NCBI GenBank assembly: GCA_050942875.1 | Contig: JBMNOD010000023.1 | Coordinates: forward strand, 1 to 43,699 | DNA: 43,699 nucleotides | Reading direction: 5' to 3' | Source: JAAZAI01 sp050942875 | GTDB taxonomy: Bacteria > Verrucomicrobiota > Kiritimatiellia > RFP12 > UBA3636 | Part shown: piece by piece, positions 15,166-22,391 of the stretch | Numbering within the stretch: the stretch's first letter is position 1 | Layout: each line of letters starts with the position of its first letter | Notes under the pieces: generated by a model | Databases searched by the model: none | What the model saw: only the letters and a program-made list of their open reading frames with translations | What the model was told of the DNA's origin: nothing | Made by a program: the position numbers and the translations under genes

Positions 15166-16140
15166 TTACATAACCTTCAGCTTGGGCAGATCCTGGATGT
15201 CGATGCCGCCGACGAGGCGCCCCTCGGCGTCGACGACGGGGAGATCATCGATCTTGCGTTGTTCGAAAACCCGCAGCACGTCCACGGCGAGGTCGTCGGG
15301 CTTGACGCTCACGGGATTGCGCGTCATCACCTCGCCGACGGGGCGGTTGAGCAGCTCAAGCCCCGTGCCGGCGATGCCGCGGCGGAAATCGCCGTCCGTG
15401 TAGAGCCCCGCGAGCCCGCCGTCGCCGACGACGACGTAGGCGACGCCGCCGCGGGCGTGCGTCATGGCGACGACGACGTCCTTGACGAGCGTCTCTTCGC
15501 CGACGGCGGCGATCTGCTCGCCGGTGCGCATGATGTCGCGGGCGCGCAGCAGCAGCGCGCGCCCGATGGCGCCGCCCGGATGCAGCTTGGCGTAGTCCTC
15601 GCGCCGGAAGCCGCGCGCTTCGAGCAGCGTCATGGCGATCGCGTCGCCCATCGCGAGCGTCGCGGTCGTGCTGGCCGTGGGCGCCATGTTGAAGGGGCAG
15701 GCCTCGCGCGGCACCTTCGCCAGCAGCACGACGGCGCCGAACGAAGCCAGCTCGCTCCGCTCGTTGCCCGTGAGCGCGACGACCGGGACGCCCAGCCGCC
15801 GCACGGCGGGCATCAGCGTCTTGATCTCGTCCGATTCGCCCGAGTAGCTCAGCGCAAGCAGCACGTCGGCGGGGGCGAGGATGCCCAGATCGCCATGGAT
15901 GGCCTGCGTGGGGTTGAGCACCACGCTCGTGGAGCCCGTGCTGGCGAGCGTGGCGGAGATCTTCTCCGCGATCGGGAGGTTCTTGCCCACGCCGGTCACG
16001 ACGATCTTGCCGCCCGCGTCGAGCGTTTTCAGAAACAGTTCCACTGCCGCCTGAAACCGGGCGTCCAGCGCATCGCGCACCGCGCCAAGCGCCTCGATTT
16101 CCACGTCGAAGACCTTCCGTGCCGATTCAATGAAATTCAT
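15166..16140 (-). CDS. KpsF/GutQ/KdsD-like sugar-phosphate isomerase (SIS plus two CBS)
   Basis: A protein of 324 residues with the KdsD layout: SIS domain (about 25-190) and two CBS domains (about 200-324). KdsD converts ribulose-5-phosphate to arabinose-5-phosphate for Kdo and lipopolysaccharide. Conserved parts include HGDLGIL, SYSGESDEIKTL, EACPFNMAPTASTTATLAMGDA and LHPGGAIGR. The usual GxGKSGHIG reads GVGKNLPIA (50-58), and the HPxEAxHGDLG segment reads NPTQAIHGDLG, so several residues lining the active site differ. It may have a different substrate. The ATG at 16140 is preferred over an in-frame TTG at 16149. The -10 box ends about eight bases upstream, so the message looks leaderless. 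Confidence 0.88.
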   Translation of the reverse strand: MNFIESARKVFDVEIEALGAVRDALDARFQAAVELFLKTLDAGGKIVVTGVGKNLPIAEKISATLASTGSTSVVLNPTQAIHGDLGILAPADVLLALSYSGESDEIKTLMPAVRRLGVPVVALTGNERSELASFGAVVLLAKVPREACPFNMAPTASTTATLAMGDAIAMTLLEARGFRREDYAKLHPGGAIGRALLLRARDIMRTGEQIAAVGEETLVKDVVVAMTHARGGVAYVVVGDGGLAGLYTDGDFRRGIAGTGLELLNRPVGEVMTRNPVSVKPDDLAVDVLRVFEQRKIDDLPVVDAEGRLVGGIDIQDLPKLKVM

Positions 16141-16148
16141 GCTTTTCA

Positions 16149-16177
16149 ATTATCGCCGAAACCGGCTCCGTCCGCAA
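16149..16177 (-). promoter_or_regulatory. Promoter giving a leaderless kdsD-like message
   Basis: On the minus strand: TTGCGG (16177-16172), 17 bp, GATAAT (16154-16149). Only eight bases separate the -10 box from the ATG at 16140, so transcription should begin at or within two bases of the start codon. It drives the kdsD-like/ribBA/punA/nucleoside hydrolase operon. Confidence 0.55.
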
Positions 16178-16251
16178 GGCACAAATCACCCCTGGCGCAA
16201 TCGGTCAGTGGCTGGTGGCTAGTCGTTTGCGACAAAGCTGCCCTTCGGCTC

Positions 16252-16465
16252 CCTGGCCACAACCAGCGAACACCCGCCGAGGACGGCGGTCTCCAGCGTC
16301 CGGCTCCCCGTTCGCCCGGCGTGGGGCGTGTCCCGCCGAGGACGGCGGTCTCCAGCGGTCTCCGCGGGCAATGGGCACGGGGGCACGGGTTTTCCAACCC
16401 GTGAACGGCTGCGGACAGGAATGTCCGTGCCCCTGTTTCCGAGGCGCACCGCGCCAGGCGCGGGC
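16252..16465. repeat. Hairpin-rich dispersed repeat, copy 1
   Basis: Begins CCTGGCCACAACCAGCGAAC. It carries the unit CCGCCGAGGACGGCGGTCTC twice (16275 and 16333 onward), then hairpins built on CACGGG/CCCGTG and GGAC/GTCC. The sequence from the second unit onward matches 19660-19779 closely, in the same orientation. Immediately left (16233-16252) is a 20-bp string that recurs exactly at 19848-19867, but on the other side of copy 2. Translations in several frames look gene-like but are repeat artefacts. Confidence 0.8.
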
Positions 16466-16517
16466 GAATGGCGGATTTCCACAACTGACTTGAAGTTTTC
16501 TTCCATGATCACGGTGT

Positions 16518-16546
16518 TTGCGGAAATTGCATCAATAATGTATCAT
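16518..16546 (+). promoter_or_regulatory. Candidate promoter of the Asp-box protein gene
   Basis: TTGCGG (16518-16523), 17 bp, TATCAT (16541-16546). Transcription would start near 16553, leaving a long leader of about 195 bases before the 14-codon leader ORF and about 240 before the main gene. The stretch 16466-16746 holds no gene. Confidence 0.45.
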
Positions 16547-16626
16547 ACAAAAGAGAGGCCGTCATACATGGTGGAAAAACACAAAGGGCTTGGAGGGCGT
16601 TGGAAGTTGGAATCTCGTAAAATCTT

Positions 16627-16658
16627 GTTAAAAAAAACGCGCGCGGCGTTAAAAAAAA
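16627..16658. repeat. Paired A-tract direct repeat in the leader
   Basis: GTTAAAAAAAA occurs at 16627-16637 and 16648-16658, exactly 21 bp apart (two helical turns), separated by a CG-rich spacer. In-phase A-tracts bend DNA; in RNA they give unpaired A runs. Its role is unknown. Confidence 0.5.
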
Positions 16659-16746
16659 GGCAAAACAAACCGGATTCTTTCATCCGCCTGGATCGTTGCA
16701 GGCGGGACGCGGAGGTTGAAACAAGCGACGAACATCGGAGGAAGCA

Positions 16747-16791
16747 ATGAAGACACGAGCGAAATGCATTGATTGTCGTGCGGTAGTTTGA
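16747..16791 (+). CDS. 14-codon leader ORF upstream of the Asp-box gene
   Basis: A short frame encoding MKTRAKCIDCRAVV, ending TGA one base before the ATG of the large downstream gene (TGAAATG). It has a better ribosome binding site (GGAGG, five bases before its ATG) than the main gene, whose start is preceded only by the leader's own codons. Ribosomes finishing the leader would be placed to restart on the main ATG. It contains a CxxC pair and no run of a single amino acid, so classic attenuation is not indicated. It is probably a translational-coupling device rather than a functional peptide. Confidence 0.45.
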   Translation: MKTRAKCIDCRAVV

Positions 16792-16792
16792 A

Positions 16793-19576
16793 ATGAAGAA
16801 AGGGGCAGTGGCATCGGTCCTCGTCGGCATGTGCGCATGCGGCGCCTTTCCCCGGGGCATTCAGTGGAACCCGCTTTATGAACCCGGCGGCGGAGGCGCC
16901 ATCGTGGCCCTCGCCGTGTCGCCGCACGATTCGCGGCACTTGATTGCCAGCGGCGACATGCTCGGCGCCGCCGTTTCCTTCGACGGCGGCGACTCGTGGA
17001 CGCCATGCTTCGGATTCCCGTCGTATGAAATGTGTTCGATCACGTTCCATCCCGCCAAGGCGGACGAGGCGTGGATGGGCACGTGCATGGGGCCTTTCAA
17101 GAGCACGGATGGCGGGCGCAGCTGGACGTCGAAGCGAGCCGGCATGCCGCCGAAGAAAAGCGGAGGCTATTCCGTGATCGTCGAAAAGATCCTCTTCGAT
17201 CCCGGCCGGGAAGGACGCCTCCTCGCCTTCGGCGGGTCTTCGCGCCGGTGGAACAGCGCCGATTCCTTCGGATGGATCTGGGAGAGCCTCGACGACGGCG
17301 AAACGTGGCGCCACGTCGGCACGCTCGCGGCCGACGGCTTTTCCTCGGACGCGAAAAAGGGCGTGAACATCGTCTGGGCCGCGTACGAGCCCGGATCAAC
17401 GCGCGCGCTCCATGTCCTGGCCGACGACATCGGCTGGTGGACGAGCGCGGACGGAGGGCGCACGTGGAGCCGGAAACAGCATCAAGGGATTCGCGGAACA
17501 ATCACCGGCGTGACGTTCCATCCGCTGAATCCGAAAACCGTCTGGGTCTCGACAGGCTGCTTCAAGGCGGCCGAGGCCGACAAGACGCTCGCGCCCGGCG
17601 GCGTTTTCAAAAGCGTCGATGGCGGGGCGACGTTCGTGGAATCGGATCGGGGCGTCCACAAGGTGGCGACGGGCGACGGGAACCAGACAAGCGGGTTCTT
17701 GGCCGTGGCGGTTTCCGCCGCCGCGCCGGACGAGCTCTACGCCAACGACCAGGCGTGGAATTCGAACGTGATTTACAAGAGCGAAGACGGCGGCGGGACG
17801 TGGTTCCCGGTGGCGTCCCGCCATGGCGTCGGCGTGGAGCAAAGCGAGGCGTCGAGGCGCGCGTTCCAGGTGCAGACCGCCTGTTTCGCCGGCGTGTCCA
17901 TGAAGCTGGTGGCCGACCCGTCGAAGGCCGGCGTCGTCTATGGCTTCAACACCGAGTTCATCCTGCGCACACGAGACGGCGGCAAGACGTGGGACGACGC
18001 CACGGCCCATCGTCCCGACCCCTCGAAACCCGACCACTGGCGCGGACGGGGATGGAACGGGTGGTGCAGCACGGATTTTGAGTTCAATCCTTATCGCCAA
18101 GGGCAGTCGGTGGCGCTGGCCATGGACGCCGCGCGCGGATGGATCAGCGACGACGGCTTGAAAAGCTGGCGCTACACGATGGGGCAGACGCATCCGTGGC
18201 TCGGAGGCCAATCGGTGGGGTTCAGCGAAGACGGGTGGATCTACATCACGACGGGGCAGTTCGGCTCCGGGAACGGAATCCAGCGCAGCGCCGACTGGGG
18301 GCGCACCTGGACCACGCTGGAAGGCGGAAGGCGCGGGCTGCCTCCCGCGGGATGGGGCAATGGCAAGGAGTTCGCCGGCGTCTACGTCCACCCGGACAAC
18401 GGACGGTCCGCGTGGGTGGCGCTCAACGGAAGCCTGATCGCCACGACGGACGGCGGCGAACGCTGGAATCCCGTGCCGGGCGTTGCCGGGGCGAATCAAA
18501 TCGCCGGGGATCCCGCAAAGGCCGGGCGCTTCTATGTCAAGACGGACAGGGGCGTCCTCATGACGGAAGACGGGAAGACGTTCGTCAACATCGGGCTCCG
18601 CAACTTGAACCCGCGAAGCCGCATCAACTGCGATTCGCGCGGACGCGTCCTGGCGTGCCAGTGGCGGCAGGGGCGCGGGGGCGTGTGGCGGCATGATCCG
18701 AAGACGGCGCAATGGCGGCGGCTGCTCGACGACCCCGAGGCCTATGAATGCAATGCCGACCCGTCGGATCCGACGCGGCTTCTGCTCGTGACGTCCATGG
18801 ATCCCTACCACGAGGCGGCAAGCGGGAGCGGCGTGTGGATCAGCCACGACGACGGCAAGAGCTGGAGCCGGGCCAACGACAACCTCCCGATGCTGCGGCT
18901 CAACGCCTGCGCCTTCAACCCGTTCGACCCCGAGGAAATCGTGGTTGGCTCCTACGGCATGGGCTTTTTCAAGGCGCGTTGGCCCCGAACGTTCAAACCG
19001 GCGGGAACGCGGGCCTACGCGCATGTGCAGGCGGATTCCGAAGCGGCGGCGGTGGATGCGGGCTTGCTCAGGAACGGGAGCATGAGCGACGGCACGGCGC
19101 TGCCGACGGGGTGGACGGAGAAGTGGGGCGATGTCGAGGTGGAGCGCGACACGGCCGTCTACAGAAGCGCGCCGGCGTCGCTTCGCGCGAAGACGGTTGC
19201 CGGCAAGAGCGGCCAGGCTTTTCAGCGTGTGGACGCCAAGGCCGGAACGACGGTGATCCTCGGCGGCTGGGCGAAGAGCGCGGGCGACGCCAAGGTCAAC
19301 GTCGCCGTGCAGGCGTTTGACGCGGCGTGGTCGCGCAACGCCTTCCTCCAGGCCCGCTTCCTCCAGGGGGACACGGATTGGCAGGCCTTCGAGAAGCGCA
19401 TCGACATTCCGGAGTGGGCGGCTTCGTGCAATGTGCTGCTGCTCGTGGAAGGCGAAGGCGAGGGATGGCTGGACGACGTGAAGCTCGTGGAGCAGACCGC
19501 ACGGCCCGCGGCGCTTCCCGTGCAATCGACAGCCGAGGCGGAGGCCTCGGAGGCGGACGGGGCGCAATCGCCATGA
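16793..19576 (+). CDS. Secreted Asp-box (BNR/GH74-like) beta-propeller protein with C-terminal sandwich domain
   Basis: A protein of 927 residues. A signal peptide (MKKGAVASVLVGMCACGAFP) is followed by a long propeller region (about 20-745) with at least ten Asp-box motifs of the S/T-x-D-x-G-x-x-W/F type. Examples are SFDGGDSWTP, STDGGRSWTS, SADGGRTWSR, SEDGGGTWFP, TRDGGKTWDD, TTDGGERWNP and SHDDGKSWSR. This pattern is seen in GH74 xyloglucanases, sialidases and VPS10-type proteins. A C-terminal jelly-roll, carbohydrate-binding-like domain (about 765-905, including WLDDVKLVE) and a low-complexity tail follow. It is probably a secreted or surface glycan-active or glycan-binding protein. Catalytic Asp residues cannot be assigned by eye. 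It stands alone, with a leader ORF in front and repeat copies on both sides. Confidence 0.85.
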   Translation: MKKGAVASVLVGMCACGAFPRGIQWNPLYEPGGGGAIVALAVSPHDSRHLIASGDMLGAAVSFDGGDSWTPCFGFPSYEMCSITFHPAKADEAWMGTCMGPFKSTDGGRSWTSKRAGMPPKKSGGYSVIVEKILFDPGREGRLLAFGGSSRRWNSADSFGWIWESLDDGETWRHVGTLAADGFSSDAKKGVNIVWAAYEPGSTRALHVLADDIGWWTSADGGRTWSRKQHQGIRGTITGVTFHPLNPKTVWVSTGCFKAAEADKTLAPGGVFKSVDGGATFVESDRGVHKVATGDGNQTSGFLAVAVSAAAPDELYANDQAWNSNVIYKSEDGGGTWFPVASRHGVGVEQSEASRRAFQVQTACFAGVSMKLVADPSKAGVVYGFNTEFILRTRDGGKTWDDATAHRPDPSKPDHWRGRGWNGWCSTDFEFNPYRQGQSVALAMDAARGWISDDGLKSWRYTMGQTHPWLGGQSVGFSEDGWIYITTGQFGSGNGIQRSADWGRTWTTLEGGRRGLPPAGWGNGKEFAGVYVHPDNGRSAWVALNGSLIATTDGGERWNPVPGVAGANQIAGDPAKAGRFYVKTDRGVLMTEDGKTFVNIGLRNLNPRSRINCDSRGRVLACQWRQGRGGVWRHDPKTAQWRRLLDDPEAYECNADPSDPTRLLLVTSMDPYHEAASGSGVWISHDDGKSWSRANDNLPMLRLNACAFNPFDPEEIVVGSYGMGFFKARWPRTFKPAGTRAYAHVQADSEAAAVDAGLLRNGSMSDGTALPTGWTEKWGDVEVERDTAVYRSAPASLRAKTVAGKSGQAFQRVDAKAGTTVILGGWAKSAGDAKVNVAVQAFDAAWSRNAFLQARFLQGDTDWQAFEKRIDIPEWAASCNVLLLVEGEGEGWLDDVKLVEQTARPAALPVQSTAEAEASEADGAQSP

Positions 19577-19601
19577 TCTTGTCTTCAAGCCAAGATCATG
19601 G
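19571..19601 (+). terminator. Hairpin over the stop codon of the Asp-box gene
   Basis: An 11-bp perfect inverted repeat, CCATGATCTTG / CAAGATCATGG, with a 9-base loop, overlaps the TGA stop (19574-19576). No T-run follows, so it may be an mRNA 3'-end stabiliser or weak terminator rather than a true intrinsic terminator. Confidence 0.4.
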
Positions 19602-19635
19602 ATGCTCGCCCCACTCGCCCGCGCCACAGTCGGCA

Positions 19636-19789
19636 CCTGGCCACAACCAGCGAACACCCGCCGGAACGGCGGTCTCCAGCGGTCTCCGCGGGCAATGGGC
19701 ACGGGGGCACGGGCTTTCCAACCCGTGAACGACCACGGACAGGAATGTCCGTGCCCCCGTTTCCGAGACGCACCGCGCCAAAGCGCGAG
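19636..19789. repeat. Hairpin-rich dispersed repeat, copy 2
   Basis: Direct-orientation copy of the repeat at 16252-16465, with one CCGCCG/CGGCGG unit instead of two. Hairpins: CACGGG/CCCGTG (19708-19713, 19722-19727) and CACGGAC/GTCCGTG (19734-19740, 19747-19753). The 326-base gap 19577-19902 contains this repeat, the 20-bp module at 19848-19867, an AT-rich mini-repeat, and no gene. Confidence 0.8.
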
Positions 19790-19867
19790 CGAAAAACGAC
19801 TCGACGGGACGGCGGCGCTCCACTCTGCCACCTCCATGATCTCACGGCAAAGCTGCCCTTCGGCTCC

Positions 19868-19901
19868 AATTCGTCATTCCGTAATTCGTAATTCCGTAAT
19901 T
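19868..19901. repeat. ATTCCGTA-type mini-repeat beside rimO
   Basis: A short run of ATTCGT/ATTCCGTA units (about four) lies immediately after the rimO stop codon (minus strand). It is much A+T-richer than its surroundings. No function is evident. Confidence 0.5.
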
Positions 19902-19902
19902 T

Positions 19903-21306
19903 CTATTGCCCCCGCCACGAGGCGACGAGGTCGTAGTCGCCGGTGCCCGTGATTTCGACGTTGATGAAATCGCCCGGACGGGCGGTGTCGGGAACGTCGG
20001 CGACGTAGGTCACGCCGTCGATGTCGTCGGGAGCCTGTTCCTCCGTGCGGCCTTCCCAAAGGCCGTCCTCGTCCTCGGGCGGCGCCTCGAGAAGGACGCG
20101 TGTCACGGTGCCGACCTTGGCATCGAGCCTCGTCTTGACGAGCTTCGCTTGCTGGAGCATGAGCCTGCCTCGGCGGTTCTCGGCGACGATGTCGTCGGCT
20201 TCCCCGCGATGCGCAAACGCGTCCGTCCCTTCCTCGGGCGAGAAGGCGAAGACGCCAAGATGATCGAACGCCTCCTGCTCGGCGTGCTTGAGCAGATGCT
20301 CGAAATGCCCTTGCGTTTCGCCGGGAAAGCCCACAAGGCAGGTCGTGCGCAGCGTCACGCCGGGGATGCGGGCGCGCAAACGCGCGGCCATGCCGGGGAC
20401 GTGCTTCAGGGTGTCGGCGCGTTGCATCGCGCGCAGGATGTCGGGATGGCTGTGCTGGATGGGGATGTCGAGATAGCGGCAGACATGGCGGCTCGACGCC
20501 ATGACGTCGAGCAGTTCGTCCGTGATCATCGCCGGATGGCCGTAAAGCAGGCGGATCCAGAAGTCGCCCTTCAGCGCGTCGAGGCGCCGGAGCAGCTTGG
20601 CGAGGGACGTGCCGTCCTTCAGATCGCGTCCGTAGCTCGTCACGTCCTGGGCGACGAGGTTGAGTTCGCGGACGCCCTCGTCGAGGATCGCCCGGGCCTC
20701 GCAGGCCACGTCGTCGATCGTGCGCGAGCGGAGCTTGCCGCGGATGCCGGGGATGGCGCAGAAGGCGCAGGCGTGCTGGCAGCCCTCGGCGACCTTGAGA
20801 TAGGCGTAGGGGCCGCCGGTGAGGACCATCGCGGGAATCTTCGAGACAAAAAGACGCGACGGAAGATCGGAGGAAACGGCGACGACCGGTTCGCCGGGGC
20901 GGCGACCAAGCGCCTGGGAGACGACATCGGAAATGCGCGGCAAATCGTCGAGGCCGAGCAGGGCGTCGACGTCCGGACAGGCCTTGAGGATGCGCTCGCG
21001 GTAGCGTTGCGGAAGGCAGCCGGCGACGACGACGGCCTTGCAGCACCCGCTTTTCTTGAGCTCGCAGGCGCCGAGGATCGACGAGACCGCCTCTTCGCGG
21101 GCGTCTTCGATGAACGCGCAGGTGTTGACGACGATCACATCGGCCTCGTCGACTTCGACGCCGATGTCGAAGCCGCTCTGGTGGAGCTCCGAAGCCATGA
21201 CCTGGAGATCGACGAGATTCTTCGAGCAGCCGAGCGAAACGAAACCGATGGAGACAGGCGTGCGCGGTGGCGCGGCGCTAGAGGGTGAACGTCGTTTCTT
21301 CGCCAC
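19903..21306 (-). CDS. rimO: Ribosomal protein S12 (uS12) methylthiotransferase RimO
   Basis: A protein of 467 residues with three domains in order. The N-terminal MTTase domain has the RimO signature GCSKNLVDLQVM and cluster cysteines C27, C63 and C97. The radical SAM domain has CQHACAFC (C176, C180, C183). A C-terminal TRAM domain (about 395-467) completes it. It adds a methylthio group to an aspartate of ribosomal protein S12. The start is a GTG at 21306, lying inside the 3' end of the upstream NYN gene (29-base overlap, different frame). GGGGG nearby may serve as a weak binding site. A later start would remove the first iron-sulphur cysteine. The 3' end abuts an AT-rich mini-repeat. Confidence 0.95.
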   Translation of the reverse strand: MAKKRRSPSSAAPPRTPVSIGFVSLGCSKNLVDLQVMASELHQSGFDIGVEVDEADVIVVNTCAFIEDAREEAVSSILGACELKKSGCCKAVVVAGCLPQRYRERILKACPDVDALLGLDDLPRISDVVSQALGRRPGEPVVAVSSDLPSRLFVSKIPAMVLTGGPYAYLKVAEGCQHACAFCAIPGIRGKLRSRTIDDVACEARAILDEGVRELNLVAQDVTSYGRDLKDGTSLAKLLRRLDALKGDFWIRLLYGHPAMITDELLDVMASSRHVCRYLDIPIQHSHPDILRAMQRADTLKHVPGMAARLRARIPGVTLRTTCLVGFPGETQGHFEHLLKHAEQEAFDHLGVFAFSPEEGTDAFAHRGEADDIVAENRRGRLMLQQAKLVKTRLDAKVGTVTRVLLEAPPEDEDGLWEGRTEEQAPDDIDGVTYVADVPDTARPGDFINVEITGTGDYDLVASWRGQ

Positions 21307-22108
21307 GAGCGCCCCCGTTTCTTCTGAACGCCTTGCGGCACTGCGCGCAATAGAAGTAGTCCTTTTCCCAGGTCGTCTCCTCTTCGTGCCCGCAACTGTC
21401 GCAGACGCGCACGCGCCGGAGGTGCTCGGAGCGGCACTGGGAGCAGTAGAATTCCTCGCCCGCCCAGGTCGTCACCTCCGTCGCGCCGCACGCCTTGCAG
21501 GCGCGGGGGATTTCCTGGCGCACGAGCCGAAGCTCGTCGACGTGCTCGTCCAGGAACACCGGCGGCGCATCGAAAAGCGAATAGTCGCCGAGAAGCACGG
21601 GGCTGGCCGCCTGGCGGTTCTCGGTGTTGTTCATCGTCACGAGCAGGATGCGCTTGCCGCGGTCGCGGACGCGGCGCAGCAGAGGGCGGTAGTCCGAACT
21701 GCCGCCAACGAGGACGGCGGTGTCGAACAAGCCGGGGATCGAGGCGAAGTGCATGAGCGAGGCCGCCAGCGCGACGCCGACGCGGCGGTCGTCGCCAAGG
21801 CCTTGCTCGAGGCGGTGGTCCATCTCCAGCACCTCGACCTCGTAGCCGCAGTCCTGCTGGAGGAACTGGTAGAAGGCGCGCTGCTTGGTCGGATTGTAGC
21901 CCGGCTTGTTCAGGGGCAACGTCCCGAAATAGCACGTGCGCACGATGTCGATGTCCGCATCGAGCACATCGCCGATCCACAGCCCCACCAGACGTGGAAG
22001 ACGTTTGTAGTCGATTTCGAATCCGGCTTCGTCCTTGAGATCGAACAAAATCTGCCGACTGTGGTAAAACCAGCTTCCATCAATGAAAACCATGACTTTC
22101 TGAGGCAT
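21278..22108 (-). CDS. NYN-domain protein with degenerate active site and two zinc ribbons
   Basis: A protein of 276 residues. Residues 1-160 are a NYN (LabA/DUF88-type PIN-like) domain: VMVFIDGSWFYHSR with Asp 10, then TAVLVGGSSDYRPLLRRV. Two of the usual acidic positions are lost: the VDV motif reads VGV (Gly 111), and SGDxDF reads GGSSDY (135-140), keeping only Asp 139. The C-terminus carries two tandem zinc ribbons with identical spacing, CxxC-x14-CxxC (C204, C207, C222, C225 and C236, C239, C254, C257), each with TTW and an aromatic before the third Cys. Canonical NYN domains cut RNA. This one may bind more than cut. AAGGAG precedes the ATG. Overlap with rimO suggests a link to ribosomes or translation, which is inference. 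Confidence 0.85.
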   Translation of the reverse strand: MPQKVMVFIDGSWFYHSRQILFDLKDEAGFEIDYKRLPRLVGLWIGDVLDADIDIVRTCYFGTLPLNKPGYNPTKQRAFYQFLQQDCGYEVEVLEMDHRLEQGLGDDRRVGVALAASLMHFASIPGLFDTAVLVGGSSDYRPLLRRVRDRGKRILLVTMNNTENRQAASPVLLGDYSLFDAPPVFLDEHVDELRLVRQEIPRACKACGATEVTTWAGEEFYCSQCRSEHLRRVRVCDSCGHEEETTWEKDYFYCAQCRKAFRRNGGARGEETTFTL

Positions 22109-22293
22109 GGCAACTGACTCCTTGTCTTGCTGAATTCCCGAACTCGCTGAACGGAGGCACCGGAGCGCGACGTTGCGCCGTGGAATCCCGAACGGGTCGA
22201 GAATATGTTATGTTGTGGCATCCACCCATGAAATTGGCGACGATTCTACCAGAATGCGATAAATTCCGCAACCTTTGAAATCACATTTTCGCT

Positions 22294-22322
22294 TGCTTTA
22301 AGCGCCAAGTGTTGGTATAAAA
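22294..22322 (+). promoter_or_regulatory. Promoter of the polysaccharide-related plus-strand run
   Basis: TTGCTT (22294-22299), 17 bp, TATAAA (22317-22322). The start would be near 22329, with a leader of about 63 bases to the ATG at 22392. The -35 box sits inside an inverted repeat, CGCTT-GCTTT-AAGCG (22291-22305), a possible repressor site. Confidence 0.55.
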
Positions 22323-22391
22323 TTGCGCAACAGTTGCACCGGATTGTTCCCGGAAAGTTCCAAACCATCCCCCCCGATGAAGGAGATCAAA

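Noticed and set aside
13852..16404. 850-codon plus-strand frame
   Set aside because: Antisense to ribBA and the kdsD-like gene, both of which have clear motifs; low-complexity Arg/Ala/His translation.
16328..16750. Possible 140-codon gene before the Asp-box gene
   Set aside because: The first half is the dispersed hairpin repeat and the rest is A-rich leader; no binding site or domain.
17396..19837. 813-codon minus-strand frame
   Set aside because: Antisense to the Asp-box protein and running into a repeat; composition typical of shadow frames.
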